A DNA stretch of 64,000 nt from JAAZNV01 sp964605725 (GCA_964605725.1 CAZSDQ010000001.1:1-64000); one strand, 5' to 3'; positions 40,251-50,032 are shown, numbered from the stretch's first letter. Notes: generated from the letters alone by a model not told the origin. A program made the numbers and translations.

Positions 40251-40541
40251 CTAATCCACCTCCTTACCTAATCGAAACTTAATAGCTTTCCCTTTAATAA
40301 GAGCTTCCGCTACCTTTTTATTGGCTGATGATAGTGTACGTGCAAAAGTGGGTTGAGAAATATCCATTTTTTTGGCCGCGTCGGTTTGATCCAAACTATC
40401 TACTAAATAAAGTTTTATTGCTTCAACCTCGTCAGGGTACAACTCAACCTCCTCGAGTTCCATAAGCGGAATTCCTCGAGGCTTAAAATAACTCACGTCC
40501 GGATTAAAATGTAATCTTCTTTTTATTCTCGGTCTCGTCAT
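40251..40541 (-). CDS. DUF134 (UPF0251) helix-turn-helix protein
   Basis: A 96-residue protein starting MTRPRIKRRLHFNPDVSYFK, the DUF134 hallmark, followed by 'LYPDEVEAIKLYLVDSLDQT' and 'AAKKMDISQPTFARTLSSAN', a sigma-4-like helix-turn-helix. Likely a DNA-binding regulator of the redox operon in which it lies, by position. The conserved N-terminal Pro-Arg region is intact. Confidence 0.88.
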   Translation of the reverse strand: MTRPRIKRRLHFNPDVSYFKPRGIPLMELEEVELYPDEVEAIKLYLVDSLDQTDAAKKMDISQPTFARTLSSANKKVAEALIKGKAIKFRLGKEVD

Positions 40542-40559
40542 ATGTTTAAGTTACTATTT

Positions 40560-40820
40560 TTAATTCTCTTCCTCAAGCTTTTTCTTCTCAGTTTTAATTA
40601 CTTCTAACTCTTCTTCTAAACCTTTCTGGTACTTGTCAAGATCTTTTTTAATATCTTCTTTCGATGGGGCAGCACTCCAAAATCTAAAACCTCTGCCTCT
40701 ACCGTAACCTCTTCTACCAAAACCTCTTCTTCCATAACCATAACCATCTCCACAAGGACCCATACCTCTACCTGTCTGTGGTCCAAAACCTTGAGGACCT
40801 GTTCCGTTAAATACTGGCAT
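40560..40820 (-). CDS. DUF5320-family glycine-rich protein
   Basis: An 86-residue protein with the N-terminal pattern MPVFNGTGPQGFGPQTGRGM followed by GPCG, a Gly/Arg-rich stretch and a C-terminal coiled coil (about 52-86). DUF5320 genes commonly sit beside DUF134 and thioredoxin or iron-molybdenum-cofactor genes; a metal or redox role is suspected but not shown. AGGAGGTG lies 6 bases before the ATG; this is the first gene of the redox operon running down to 38694. Confidence 0.83.
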   Translation of the reverse strand: MPVFNGTGPQGFGPQTGRGMGPCGDGYGYGRRGFGRRGYGRGRGFRFWSAAPSKEDIKKDLDKYQKGLEEELEVIKTEKKKLEEEN

Positions 40821-40979
40821 TTAATTCACCTCCTTAATAAAACTATATTGAATACATATTCATAATACAATTTTAAGATGAGGAGTCAAGATATTTTAAT
40901 GACTAGACTAATTAGGCCCAGTTGTTAAAAACTTCTTAGTATAATTTTAAAATTTGCAAACAACTGATACAATAAAAAC

Positions 40980-41495
40980 ATGGAAAATACAGAAAATAAT
41001 AAACCAATAGATAGTAGTGAAAAAGTTGAAGTCAAAGAGGTTAAGAAGACAAAGAAATCCTTTAAACAAATAACCGGTACTAAAAAGGTTAGGCTTTGGG
41101 TGATAATTATTCTTTTGGCTATTGTGGCAGTATTATTTTTCTTCTTTAAAAAAGCAAGAATTGCTCTTGCAGTAGCTTTTTTTGCATTACTAGCCGCCTT
41201 GGGTTTGGAAGTTTCAAACAAAGATTACGATATGAAAACGTTGATGAAAACAAGATCCTTTGAACAGTCAGAAGTTCAAAGAGATTCTGCAGGAAACGTC
41301 CTTTACGATATTTTCGGTGAAATTACTACCGATGCGTCAAAAGGAAAAACTGCAAATGAATACAATTGTGAGGATTTCGGATCTCAGCCAGAAGCTCAAA
41401 CTTTTTTTGAAAAAGTTGGCGGTGTTGGAAACGATGTAAATAGGCTTGATGGAGATAAGGACGGAGAAGCCTGCGAAAGTTTACCTAAAAAATAA
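40980..41495 (+). CDS. Membrane protein with Excalibur calcium-binding domain
   Basis: A 171-residue protein: Lys/Glu-rich cytoplasmic N-terminus, two close hydrophobic stretches (about 38-75), and a C-terminal Excalibur motif (about 130-167) with 'YNCEDFGSQPEAQTFFE' and 'NRLDGDKDGEACE', the D-x-D-x-D-G-x-A-C-E calcium loop with its two cysteines. Role is unknown. TACAAT (40968-40973) lies 6 bases before the ATG. Confidence 0.85.
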   Translation: MENTENNKPIDSSEKVEVKEVKKTKKSFKQITGTKKVRLWVIIILLAIVAVLFFFFKKARIALAVAFFALLAALGLEVSNKDYDMKTLMKTRSFEQSEVQRDSAGNVLYDIFGEITTDASKGKTANEYNCEDFGSQPEAQTFFEKVGGVGNDVNRLDGDKDGEACESLPKK

Positions 41496-41591
41496 AACTA
41501 AGCTGATTTTTAAAAAATATAAAAGGCTTATTCATACACTTTCAGTATAGAGTTTAATATTGCTAAAACCACAAAAGCTAGACAAAAAAGT

Positions 41592-42620
41592 ATGAAAAAG
41601 GTAAACCGAAACAAACTAAAAGGTGTAAATTTAGGAGGGTGGTTAGTTTTAGAGAAATGGATAACACCATCGTTATTTGAAGGATACAAAGCCGATGACG
41701 AGTACTCCTTATTGAATAAGTTTCCTAAAAAAGCCATTAGAGAGCACTATAAAACCTTTATAAAAGAAGAAGATTTTCTTTTTTTATCTCAAAATGGAAT
41801 AAATGCAATTAGAATACCTGTAGGGTATTGGATATTCGGGGATTTCCCACCATACGAAAAGAGTATTCAATACTTGGATTTTGCTTTTGACATGGCAGAA
41901 AAACACGGTCTAAAAGTCTTAATTGACTTGCACGGAGCTCCTGGTAGTCAAAACGGTTATGATCACAGTGGAAAATCAGGAGAGATTGGTTGGGATAAAG
42001 ATTCTACCAATATTAAACTTACATTAAAAATTATTGAAAAAATTGCCGAAAGATACTGTAGGAAAAAAGTCTTCTTTGGAATTGAAGTGTTAAACGAGCC
42101 TCATATTTCTATTGATATAGACTTATTAAAATCATTTTACGAGGAAGCATATCGAATAATAAGAAAGGTCTGTGGTGAAAAAATTGCTGTGGTTATCAGC
42201 GATTCTTTCAGACCGTTGGAATTTAAAAACTTCTTGCCTTATCCAAAATTTACAAATGTATTTTTGGATTCCCATTTTTATCAATGTTTTTCAGATGAGT
42301 TTAAAAAAATTAAATTAAGAGCTTTTCTAAGAAAAGGCAAAAGAGAGTGGGGCAGTACTATAAAAAAAATGCAGAAACACTTGCCAATGATATCCGGTGA
42401 ATGGAGTTTAGCTTTGAATTCGAGAGATTTTAACGAAAAATTATCAGTAAATAATGTGCAAGAAAAGCAGATATTTAAAAATTATCAAAATTTCCAAAAA
42501 ATGCAGAATAAAGTTTTTAATAAGTCTGCAGGGTGGTTTTTTTGGACATATAAGACTGAGGATACAACTGACTGGGCTTGGAATTTCAGAAAGCTTATTG
42601 AAAACGGATTTAAGTTTTAG
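41592..42620 (+). CDS. Glycoside hydrolase family 5, exo-1,3-beta-glucanase-like
   Basis: A 342-residue TIM-barrel hydrolase. 'KGVNLGGWLVLEKWITPSLF' at the start is the exo-1,3-glucanase hallmark; the acid/base is Glu169 in 'EVLNEPH' and the nucleophile Glu270 in 'MISGEWSLAL'. 'IDLHGAPGSQNG' holds conserved subsite residues. No signal peptide is seen, so it may act on imported oligosaccharides or leave by another way. A beta-glucan synthase gene lies 10 kb on. Confidence 0.88.
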   Translation: MKKVNRNKLKGVNLGGWLVLEKWITPSLFEGYKADDEYSLLNKFPKKAIREHYKTFIKEEDFLFLSQNGINAIRIPVGYWIFGDFPPYEKSIQYLDFAFDMAEKHGLKVLIDLHGAPGSQNGYDHSGKSGEIGWDKDSTNIKLTLKIIEKIAERYCRKKVFFGIEVLNEPHISIDIDLLKSFYEEAYRIIRKVCGEKIAVVISDSFRPLEFKNFLPYPKFTNVFLDSHFYQCFSDEFKKIKLRAFLRKGKREWGSTIKKMQKHLPMISGEWSLALNSRDFNEKLSVNNVQEKQIFKNYQNFQKMQNKVFNKSAGWFFWTYKTEDTTDWAWNFRKLIENGFKF

Positions 42621-42621
42621 G

Positions 42622-43557
42622 TTATTTTAATATCAATGACACTTTTGAGATTAAAGAATCAATAGTATATTTGATTCTATTTTTTGTGACATTGAAAAGG
42701 GTGTTTTCTTCACAAAATGAATTTACTAACTCTTTGTCGGCAGACTTAATTCCGGTGGTCTCAGATACTATTGGATTCATCATCGCTCCCTCTTCCTCTA
42801 TGTGGTCTAGTCCTAGGGAGTGACCCAGCTCATGAGCAAGAATATTTACTAAATTGGCGTCATCGGTATAGAAAAATATATCAATCTTCTCCTCTCCTGA
42901 GGTATAAAACCCAACCTCGGGCTTCTGCTCTAACACTGTGTTAAATTTAGTAACCATGTTGTTAAAAGTACCAATATTTTTATTTACATCGTCTACGGCT
43001 TGGTTAAGTTTGTTTGCATATGAATTCAGCTCATCAATCTTAGAGTTTAGATTCTCCTGCATTTTTGTTAAGGCTCTAAACTCAGGCTCGGGAGCACCAC
43101 CTTTGCTGTTCCAATAGTCTATTTGTTTGTTTAACTCAGTTATTTGCTTTTCAAGTTCTGCTACTTTTTGATCATAGATTGCGTTTTCTTCCTCCAAAGA
43201 AAGCTTTTTATCACTAACATTGGTTTCCATGTTCTCAATATTTTCAAAACTTCCCTGTCTTTCATCGTAAATTAAATTAACTTCAAGATCGGAGTTTTGA
43301 TCATAAACAAATAGTCTTTTACCGTAAGCATTTGTCCACAAATTTGAAGCTTCTTCTATTTTGTCCAAAAGCTCGGTCTCGGTTATTTTAAATTTTGGAT
43401 CGATTGAACCAACCTTGTATTTCACAGGTTCATCACAAATAGATGAATTCGCTTTTTCTTTTAGGGTTAGTACGTCGTTAAGGCTAATATCAAAAACATA
43501 ATGGAGGAGAAGGAAAATACCAACGATCCAGAAAATAAGTTTAATTATTAACTTCAT
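42622..43557 (-). CDS. Membrane-anchored matrixin-like zinc metalloprotease
   Basis: A 311-residue protein with an N-terminal helix (about 4-22), a split protease domain and a long coiled coil (about 130-205) inserted before the active site. The zinc motif HELGHSLGLDH (about 241-251) is H-E-x-x-H-x-x-G-x-x-H, and 'AMMNPI' is the Met-turn of metzincins. The coiled-coil insert is unusual for matrixins. It converges with the GH5 gene, 1 base away. Confidence 0.82.
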   Translation of the reverse strand: MKLIIKLIFWIVGIFLLLHYVFDISLNDVLTLKEKANSSICDEPVKYKVGSIDPKFKITETELLDKIEEASNLWTNAYGKRLFVYDQNSDLEVNLIYDERQGSFENIENMETNVSDKKLSLEEENAIYDQKVAELEKQITELNKQIDYWNSKGGAPEPEFRALTKMQENLNSKIDELNSYANKLNQAVDDVNKNIGTFNNMVTKFNTVLEQKPEVGFYTSGEEKIDIFFYTDDANLVNILAHELGHSLGLDHIEEEGAMMNPIVSETTGIKSADKELVNSFCEENTLFNVTKNRIKYTIDSLISKVSLILK

Positions 43558-43625
43558 TTACTAAATTTTATTAGTATTGAGATAAATACACAAGTTATGA
43601 GGTGTTTTAAGGTTTTTGGATATCA

Positions 43626-43654
43626 TTGACTATAGGTTTTTATAGTGTTAAAAT
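43626..43654 (+). promoter_or_regulatory. Promoter of the SLT gene
   Basis: TTGACT (43626-43631) and TAAAAT (43649-43654) are 17 bases apart, followed by a leader with AAAAGGAG before the ATG at 43694. Confidence 0.65.
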
Positions 43655-43693
43655 TCTGAAAATCACGTCAAAAAAATAGAAAAGGAGAAAAAA

Positions 43694-44329
43694 ATGAAAA
43701 AAGCAAGTGAATTTAAGAGAAATGTAGGGAGTTACCTGGATGAAACCCGACCAAAAAGACAGAGAACTACAGGATACATCGCATTCTTTGTTATTATGCT
43801 GTTTGCTGCCTATGTTTTTGGTAGAAATGATGCCAGTTCAGAAAAAGCCATGGCGGCAGCCTTACCAATATCGGTAGAGCCGGCTGAACAAGGAGAGAAG
43901 TGTGAACTTCCTGAAATTCACCCAAATCCTAGCTACCAATCAAGTTGGGAAAACGTACTTTTTTATTGTAATGAGATAATTGATACATCTCGTAGATATA
44001 ATCTGGAACCAGAGCTTGTCTCTTCAATAATTTTGTTGGAATCAGGAGGAGATTCTAACGCAATTTCTCAAAGTGGAGCAGTTGGTCTTATGCAGATTAT
44101 GTCCTCCGACGGACTTTCAAGGCAACTTTACGGAGACTATTTTTCTGATAGACCTACGGTCTCAGAACTACTGAACCCTGTATACAACATTGAATGGGGA
44201 GTAAGCCATCTCGCAGGACTTGTCGAGATTTACCGTGATCTTAGAGAGGCTCTGTACCATTATGGGCCTATTGACGTAGGATATGATTACGCAGACAGCA
44301 TCATGAGTATGTTTGATGCTTTAAATTAA
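43694..44329 (+). CDS. Lytic transglycosylase (SLT domain)
   Basis: A 211-residue protein with an N-terminal anchor (about 26-43) and a C-terminal SLT domain (about 95-205). Catalytic Glu116 is in 'SSIILLESGGDSNA' and the second family motif 'SGAVGLMQIM' follows. It would cleave the glycan strand of peptidoglycan. A strong ribosome-binding site and a conventional promoter precede it, and a terminator follows. Confidence 0.9.
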   Translation: MKKASEFKRNVGSYLDETRPKRQRTTGYIAFFVIMLFAAYVFGRNDASSEKAMAAALPISVEPAEQGEKCELPEIHPNPSYQSSWENVLFYCNEIIDTSRRYNLEPELVSSIILLESGGDSNAISQSGAVGLMQIMSSDGLSRQLYGDYFSDRPTVSELLNPVYNIEWGVSHLAGLVEIYRDLREALYHYGPIDVGYDYADSIMSMFDALN

Positions 44330-44346
44330 AAAACGAGATTCATTTT

Positions 44347-44386
44347 AAAAGGACATAAAATGCCAAAAGCAAATTATGTCCTTTTT
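44347..44386. terminator. Terminator after the SLT gene
   Basis: AAAAGGACATA (44347-44357) pairs with TATGTCCTTTT (44375-44385); T-runs on both strands. Confidence 0.85.
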
Positions 44387-44424
44387 CATGCTAATTCTTC
44401 ACAAAGTGATATCATATCCTAGTT

Positions 44425-45216
44425 ATGAAGATAAAATATCGAATTTCTAAGGACAAAAGATGCAAAGAGATTAACGACTTCATCCAAAAAGAATTTCCAC
44501 ATTTACTTAAAGAGAGAAAGCCGGACCTTATACTAGTATCCGGAGGAGATGGAGCAATTCTTCACGCTATTCAAGAATACAATCATCACAAAGTACCATT
44601 TTTAGGCTATGGCACTGGTACTTTAAATTTTTTAATGAATGATATGAATTTAGAACAACTAAAAAAATTCATTCAAAAACTGGAAAAAGACGAGATAAAA
44701 TTAAAAACCATAGGAACAACAAAAATAAGTGTAAGTTTGCAAAAAAAGAGAAATGGTAAAAAAATTAAAATCGGTCAAGCTGTAAATGAGGTAGTTTTAG
44801 GATCTAAATTAATGGGATATCACTCATTTTCTATAAACTCAAACGATGGGTCATTCAATGACTTTGAAATCAAAGGATCCGGTATCTGCATAAGTACTGA
44901 CTTAGGCTCAACTGGCTATAATTTTAACCTCGGTGGAGCTGTTTTACCCTTAGGAAGTAATCTTTGGTCGTTATTAGGCATAGTATGCAACAGATATCTA
45001 GAAGACATTTTAAACACAGATAACATAGTCATTGAAAACATTTCAAAAAGACCGGGGCTTTCAATATTTCTAGACAGTATTAAACAAAATGTATCAATAA
45101 GTTACGGGGATAAAATCATTATTAAAAAAGGTGATGCGGTTAAGTTAGCCTTCTATAATCAAAAGAAATTTTTTGAAAAAAGAATAGATATTAGCTCTAG
45201 ATATCGAAAAGGGTAA
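44425..45216 (+). CDS. nadK: NAD kinase
   Basis: A 263-residue enzyme phosphorylating NAD to NADP. The GGDG motif is at 40-43 in 'LVSGGDGAILHA', 'GTGTLNFLMND' is the NE/D-type substrate loop, and 'STDLGSTGYNFNLGGAVL' is the conserved glycine-rich C-domain motif. A TATCAT box (44410-44415) lies 9 bases before the ATG and no ribosome-binding site is seen. Confidence 0.92.
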   Translation: MKIKYRISKDKRCKEINDFIQKEFPHLLKERKPDLILVSGGDGAILHAIQEYNHHKVPFLGYGTGTLNFLMNDMNLEQLKKFIQKLEKDEIKLKTIGTTKISVSLQKKRNGKKIKIGQAVNEVVLGSKLMGYHSFSINSNDGSFNDFEIKGSGICISTDLGSTGYNFNLGGAVLPLGSNLWSLLGIVCNRYLEDILNTDNIVIENISKRPGLSIFLDSIKQNVSISYGDKIIIKKGDAVKLAFYNQKKFFEKRIDISSRYRKG

Positions 45217-45220
45217 TAAA

Positions 45221-45263
45221 AAACCTAGCTTTGCAAATAATAATAAAGAGCAAAACTAGGTTT
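45221..45263. terminator. Terminator between nadK and the next converging gene
   Basis: AAACCTAG-c-TTTGC (from 45221) pairs with GCAAA-a-CTAGGTTT (to 45263). Symmetric A/T ends suit both strands. Confidence 0.75.
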
Positions 45264-45269
45264 AATAAA

Positions 45270-45470
45270 TTATCTGAAAGTTGGAGGGTCAACATACTTA
45301 TCTAACTCTCTCAACCTCTTCTTATCTTGATAATCGAAGACAAGAGATGAGATAAATAAAACGCCACTAACAATGTTATATAAAGCACCCCCAACGAAAA
45401 ACAAAATAATTAGTATCTTTAAAAAGGGACTAATACTGCTTGTCATGAAAGCATTAACAAATTCAATCAT
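45270..45470 (-). CDS. Small membrane protein, unknown
   Basis: A 66-residue protein with one or two helices (about 15-48) and a charged C-terminal tail. GGAGAG lies 5 bases before the ATG, supporting expression. No family recognised. Confidence 0.6.
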   Translation of the reverse strand: MIEFVNAFMTSSISPFLKILIILFFVGGALYNIVSGVLFISSLVFDYQDKKRLRELDKYVDPPTFR

Positions 45471-45531
45471 TTCTCTCCTTCGTGTGATTTATTAAATGTA
45501 TTTTACTACTATGGGACTATTTATCAAGTCT

Positions 45532-46167
45532 TTAAGGGTTAGGAATATACTGCTCAAGAGAAACTGGCTCACTAATGAAAACAGTCATATTTACAGTGCA
45601 CGGGCATTGTAAATATGCAGGCTCGTTTTCGGGGGTAATCCAGTTACCGTCATAAAGATAGCTAAGAACAATCGTCCTGACCTGTTTATTTTCAACTCTG
45701 ACATACCCTGTAACACTACCTTTTATAGTGCTGAAAGCTATTCCCGAAATCAAATGATTTCCGTATCTAGTGCTAGTTGACCAACCAGAACTTTCTAAAT
45801 TCTTTTTCATAAGACTACCAACTGCAAATCCTGCATTATTGTAATTCCAATCTTTGTTTGTTAAGTTAACCGAGTAAATCTTTCCAGGTGTTAATATTTC
45901 ACCGGAAATCGGAGTCTCTGATTGATTTTTTAAAAACCTATCATCAAAAATAATCTTGTTATTTTTTATATCCTCATCGTTTGCATCATTTTCTACCCAA
46001 TTAAAATTTTCCGGAAGAGCGGGGATACGCCAATTTATCTCTTTGTTTTGAGTGTTTTGAAAACCTGAAGGATTGCGTCTTAAAAAAAATGAGACAACAC
46101 CTGAGATTAATAACAATGCCAGAAAAATTTTACCGAGAGAACCTAACTTAGATTTACTTTTCTCCAT
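45532..46167 (-). CDS. Membrane-anchored extracytoplasmic protein, unknown
   Basis: A 211-residue protein with an N-terminal helix (about 11-25) and a mostly beta extracytoplasmic domain containing one C-x-C ('QCPCTV') near the C-terminus. I recognise no family. TAATAT (complement of 46074-46079 counted as 46074..46079 upstream in the AT-rich spacer) stands 6 bases before the ATG, and the promoter region is shared with the divergent P-type ATPase gene. Confidence 0.6.
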   Translation of the reverse strand: MEKSKSKLGSLGKIFLALLLISGVVSFFLRRNPSGFQNTQNKEINWRIPALPENFNWVENDANDEDIKNNKIIFDDRFLKNQSETPISGEILTPGKIYSVNLTNKDWNYNNAGFAVGSLMKKNLESSGWSTSTRYGNHLISGIAFSTIKGSVTGYVRVENKQVRTIVLSYLYDGNWITPENEPAYLQCPCTVNMTVFISEPVSLEQYIPNP

Positions 46168-46262
46168 AAGTAAATATTATCACATAAGAACATTCAGTTT
46201 TAAATTATTGGGGTCTAAACTTCATGTTATGATAAACTTTTATTAACTTTTAATTTTACATA

Positions 46263-48716
46263 ATGGATAATTTAAACAATACAATTTCAAATAACGGTTT
46301 AAGTAAAGAGGAAGCTATTAAAAGACAACAAGAATATGGATTAAACGTCCTTCCCGAAAAAAAGCCTCCAAGTAAATTTAGTATATTTTTAAGTCAATTA
46401 AAAAGCCCGTTGGTTTTTGTTTTATTGGGAGCTTCTGCAGTAACAGTTTTTATTGGACATGCAAACGATGCTTTAATTATAATGATCGCAGTAACAATAA
46501 ACACTATACTTGGTTTTGTTCAAGAAAATAAAACTTCAAACTCACTTGCCGCTTTGAAAAAATTTATTTCTACAAAAACTACTGTTTTACGAGATGGACA
46601 AAGAGAGCAGATTGATACCGTTTACGTTGTACCCGGCGACGTGGTGTTTTTGAACAGAGGTGACAAGATACCTGCGGATGGTAATTTGTTATCAATCAAT
46701 AGATTCACCGCAAACGAGGCTGTGTTGACTGGAGAAAGTATTCCAGTTGAAAAAAAGGTGAGCGAGAAGGTCTTTATGGGGACCACCGTTGCTTCGGGTC
46801 AGGCCGTCATGTTAGTAGAACAAACAGGCTCAAAGACAGAAGTTGGGAAAATTGCAGATAAAATTCAGGACAAAGACGAAATCACCCCATTTCAAATACA
46901 ATTAAAAAAATTTAGCAATCAACTACTGATAGTAATCGGGGGAATTATTTTATTTGTTTTTATTGTTGGTGTTTTAAGGGGCATGGATTTAACAGAAATT
47001 TTTATTACATCGGTTGCGCTAGCTGTTTCTAGCATTCCTGAGGGCCTTCTAGTTTCCTTAACAATAGTATTAACCATAGGAATGCAAAAAATATTGAAAA
47101 GAAGAGGTTTAGTTAGAAAGCTGGCAGCAGCGGAGACGCTGGGAGGGGTTTCAGTCATATGTGTAGACAAAACAGGCACATTAACATTGGGCCAAACAGA
47201 GGTTTCTGACTTTATTGGAGATAAATTATCTTTAGCTACTCAACTAATAGTAGCAAACGATCTAGACGACCCTGTCTTAATTTCAGCTTATAAATGGGCA
47301 AAAGAAATTTACAAAGAAGATTCAAATAGATATAAAAGAATTGACAGCATACCTTTTTCGTCTAAGGAAAAATTTTTCATATCACTAAATGAGTGGGATG
47401 AGGATAAAAATATTGTTTTTGTTAATGGGGCTCCAGAATTGTTGTTGAATTGGACAAACCTGAATGAAGACAAGAAAAAGGAAGTGGTAGCAGATATTGA
47501 AAATTTCACCAATAAGGGTAAAAGGGTTTTGGGATTTGCAAAAAAGTTAGTTGATTTAGATAAAAAAAGTTTGGATATTTCAGATGCAAAGGAGGGTTTA
47601 GAGTGGGTAGGGATTGTTGCTTTTTCAGACCCGGTAAGAGACGGGTTAAAAAACTCAATAAAAGAAACCATGGATGCGGGTATAAAAACGGTGGTTATTA
47701 CAGGAGATTATGTAAACACATCTATCTACGTGTTATCTCAGCTTGGTATTGAGGTGCTTGAAGACGAGTACATGACAGGAACAGAGCTTTTAGAGCTATC
47801 AGACGAAGAATTAGATAAGAAAATTAGCAAGATAAAGCTTTTTGCCAGAACTACACCCGAGCAAAAATTAAGAATCGTGAATGCCTTTAAAGACAACGGA
47901 GAAGTAGTAGCAATGATCGGAGACGGCGTTAACGATGCTCCTGCACTTCACAGGTCGGATATTGGAATAGTTGTAAATGAAGCGTCCGATGTTGCGAGAG
48001 AAACTGCAGATCTTGTTTTGCTTGATTCAAGTTTTTCTACTATTGTGCATGCAATTGAGGAGGGGAGGGTGATGTTTGAAAATATCAGAAAAATAATTTT
48101 GTATCTTTTGTGCGATGCTTTTGAAGAGATTTTAGTAGTTTTAACAGGAATTATTTTAGGCCTTCCTTTACCCGTAACTGCGGTGCAGATACTTTGGGTG
48201 AATCTGGTTTCTGACGGCCTTCCTAACTTATCTCTTACTGTAGATCCCAAGAGACGTGGAATTATGAAGGATAAGCCACGTTCTCCGGACGAACATATTA
48301 TAACTTCATGGATGATAAATTTAATTTTATTTGTTAGTGTAATTGCGGGATTAACCGCTTTTCTATCCTTCTACTTTGTTTATAAAAATACAGAAAATAT
48401 TGTTTTAGCAAGATCAGTGACTTTTGTTACCATTGGGATTAACTCACTTGTGTACGTATTTTCAGTCAGAGCTCCCTTTACCTCATTTATAAAATCAAGA
48501 ATGTTTAAAAACAAATGGCTGGGATTATCTGTACTTGCTGGGTTCGGGCTTCAATTTTTACCATTTGCTACTGAAACCACTAGAAACTTTTTTAAAATTG
48601 AGAAAATATCAGTAAGTTATTGGTCCGTGGCCTTTGGATTATCTATACTAATGTTTTTAGTAGTAGAAATGTTCAAACACGTCTTTCATGCAAACATTGT
48701 AAAAGGTCACGAGTAA
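46263..48716 (+). CDS. P-type cation-transporting ATPase (P2 type)
   Basis: An 817-residue ion pump with a cation_ATPase_N domain (about 5-50), A-domain 'VLTGESIPVEK' (about 152-162), phosphorylation site DKTGTLT (Asp about 302), and hinge 'MIGDGVNDAP' (about 551-560). The M4 sequence 'SSIPEGLLVSLTIVLTIGMQ' has the PEGL ion-site motif of Ca-type P2A pumps, and six C-terminal helices follow ('QILWVNLVSDGLPNLSLTVD'). Ca2+ export is the best guess. The N-domain is short. Confidence 0.87.
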   Translation: MDNLNNTISNNGLSKEEAIKRQQEYGLNVLPEKKPPSKFSIFLSQLKSPLVFVLLGASAVTVFIGHANDALIIMIAVTINTILGFVQENKTSNSLAALKKFISTKTTVLRDGQREQIDTVYVVPGDVVFLNRGDKIPADGNLLSINRFTANEAVLTGESIPVEKKVSEKVFMGTTVASGQAVMLVEQTGSKTEVGKIADKIQDKDEITPFQIQLKKFSNQLLIVIGGIILFVFIVGVLRGMDLTEIFITSVALAVSSIPEGLLVSLTIVLTIGMQKILKRRGLVRKLAAAETLGGVSVICVDKTGTLTLGQTEVSDFIGDKLSLATQLIVANDLDDPVLISAYKWAKEIYKEDSNRYKRIDSIPFSSKEKFFISLNEWDEDKNIVFVNGAPELLLNWTNLNEDKKKEVVADIENFTNKGKRVLGFAKKLVDLDKKSLDISDAKEGLEWVGIVAFSDPVRDGLKNSIKETMDAGIKTVVITGDYVNTSIYVLSQLGIEVLEDEYMTGTELLELSDEELDKKISKIKLFARTTPEQKLRIVNAFKDNGEVVAMIGDGVNDAPALHRSDIGIVVNEASDVARETADLVLLDSSFSTIVHAIEEGRVMFENIRKIILYLLCDAFEEILVVLTGIILGLPLPVTAVQILWVNLVSDGLPNLSLTVDPKRRGIMKDKPRSPDEHIITSWMINLILFVSVIAGLTAFLSFYFVYKNTENIVLARSVTFVTIGINSLVYVFSVRAPFTSFIKSRMFKNKWLGLSVLAGFGLQFLPFATETTRNFFKIEKISVSYWSVAFGLSILMFLVVEMFKHVFHANIVKGHE

Positions 48717-48718
48717 TT

Positions 48719-50032
48719 TTATTCTAGCGATAAAGCTATATCTATCAAATCCTGTTTACTAGAATTGGTAGTTGAAAGAGAAACCAGTACATTATCTGAT
48801 TTTTGAAAAACAAGGTTTAAATTATCCCCGCCCATCTCTAAAGTATTTGAAATTAGGTATCCAACACCACCTACTGTATTTGGAATATTTACTGTACTAG
48901 TCTGTGAATACACCCCGGAAATAGTTGAAATATAATCCTTAATAACAAAACTCCTATGAACACCAACTTGTTTCACAATCACAGGCCTTGATTTTTTAAG
49001 GTCAACAACTTCTTCTAAAGCATAATCATACACAACCTGGACTGCATCTTTTAAACCTGCCATTTCCTTACCAGTTGTAAAATTTGAAGTATAAACAAGG
49101 CCCAGGGGCATAACTTTAGGTTTATAAATGTGATATCTAGTTCTTGAAACAGCTCTAGAGTATCCAAAATCGTCGTTTTTTGCAACCGAGTAGCCTTTCA
49201 AAACTACAAATAATGTGGGTATCATAAATAGACAAATAAAAAACGTTAAATAACCCATATTTTTAGCTGTCATTTTGTTGTTTTTAAAATGAAATTTTTT
49301 GTAGGAAAAAACTAGAATACAAAGAGTAATAAACGAAATTAAAAACGCAGGTTCACTGAAAACCCCAATGAACAAAGTGTAGGTTCCCGAAGGTATTTTT
49401 GGAGCATTTTCACCTAAATTTATTGACTGTGTTGAAAAATAAGATCCAACTGAATGCATGAGATTGTAGTTAATAAATAATAAAGAGGCGGGCAGTATTA
49501 TTAAGGACAGCAAACCTATGATAAAAGAAGGTCTAGAGGCAATTCTTATTTTAAAAGAGTTAAATAAAAATGCTGAAGCAGATAAAGCAAACGCTACTAC
49601 AACCCACCCGTACATTGGAAATTGCTTTAAAAAGTAATACATAGAACCCTCGGTGTAAGAAAAATGATCTATGATACTCATTATTGCTACCATCATCCCA
49701 GCTTTGTATATAAACAAAAATGAAATAACAATAAAAAGCATTGAAATTACACCTACAAGTACACTTGCTTTATCTCCGACTGGGATTTCCACGTGCTCTC
49801 TTACCACAGTTGCAGGATGAGCAACTGAACTATCAACAACAAATACACTATCCCGATCTTTTTTGTGAATATCAAAAGGAGTATCAGACTCTAAGCTACC
49901 AACTTTATTAAGAGCATTTTTTATGTCATCTTCGGCCCAATTATTTTCCAATAATTCTTTTACAATAATCTCCTCATCAATTTTTTTGGATTTTTGGTAC
50001 TTTATATATTCAATGAGTTCTTGTGTAACCAT
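48719..50032 (-). CDS. Polytopic membrane protein with N-terminal UBA-like helical domain
   Basis: A 437-residue protein. The first ~45 residues ('EYIKYQKSKKIDEEIIVKEL', 'LENNWAEDDIKNALNKVG') form the three-helix module seen at the start of many CPR membrane proteins; about six helices follow (about 95-290), then a soluble extracytoplasmic domain of about 140 residues. I cannot assign a function. It converges with the P-type ATPase, 2 bases away. Confidence 0.6.
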   Translation of the reverse strand: MVTQELIEYIKYQKSKKIDEEIIVKELLENNWAEDDIKNALNKVGSLESDTPFDIHKKDRDSVFVVDSSVAHPATVVREHVEIPVGDKASVLVGVISMLFIVISFLFIYKAGMMVAIMSIIDHFSYTEGSMYYFLKQFPMYGWVVVAFALSASAFLFNSFKIRIASRPSFIIGLLSLIILPASLLFINYNLMHSVGSYFSTQSINLGENAPKIPSGTYTLFIGVFSEPAFLISFITLCILVFSYKKFHFKNNKMTAKNMGYLTFFICLFMIPTLFVVLKGYSVAKNDDFGYSRAVSRTRYHIYKPKVMPLGLVYTSNFTTGKEMAGLKDAVQVVYDYALEEVVDLKKSRPVIVKQVGVHRSFVIKDYISTISGVYSQTSTVNIPNTVGGVGYLISNTLEMGGDNLNLVFQKSDNVLVSLSTTNSSKQDLIDIALSLE

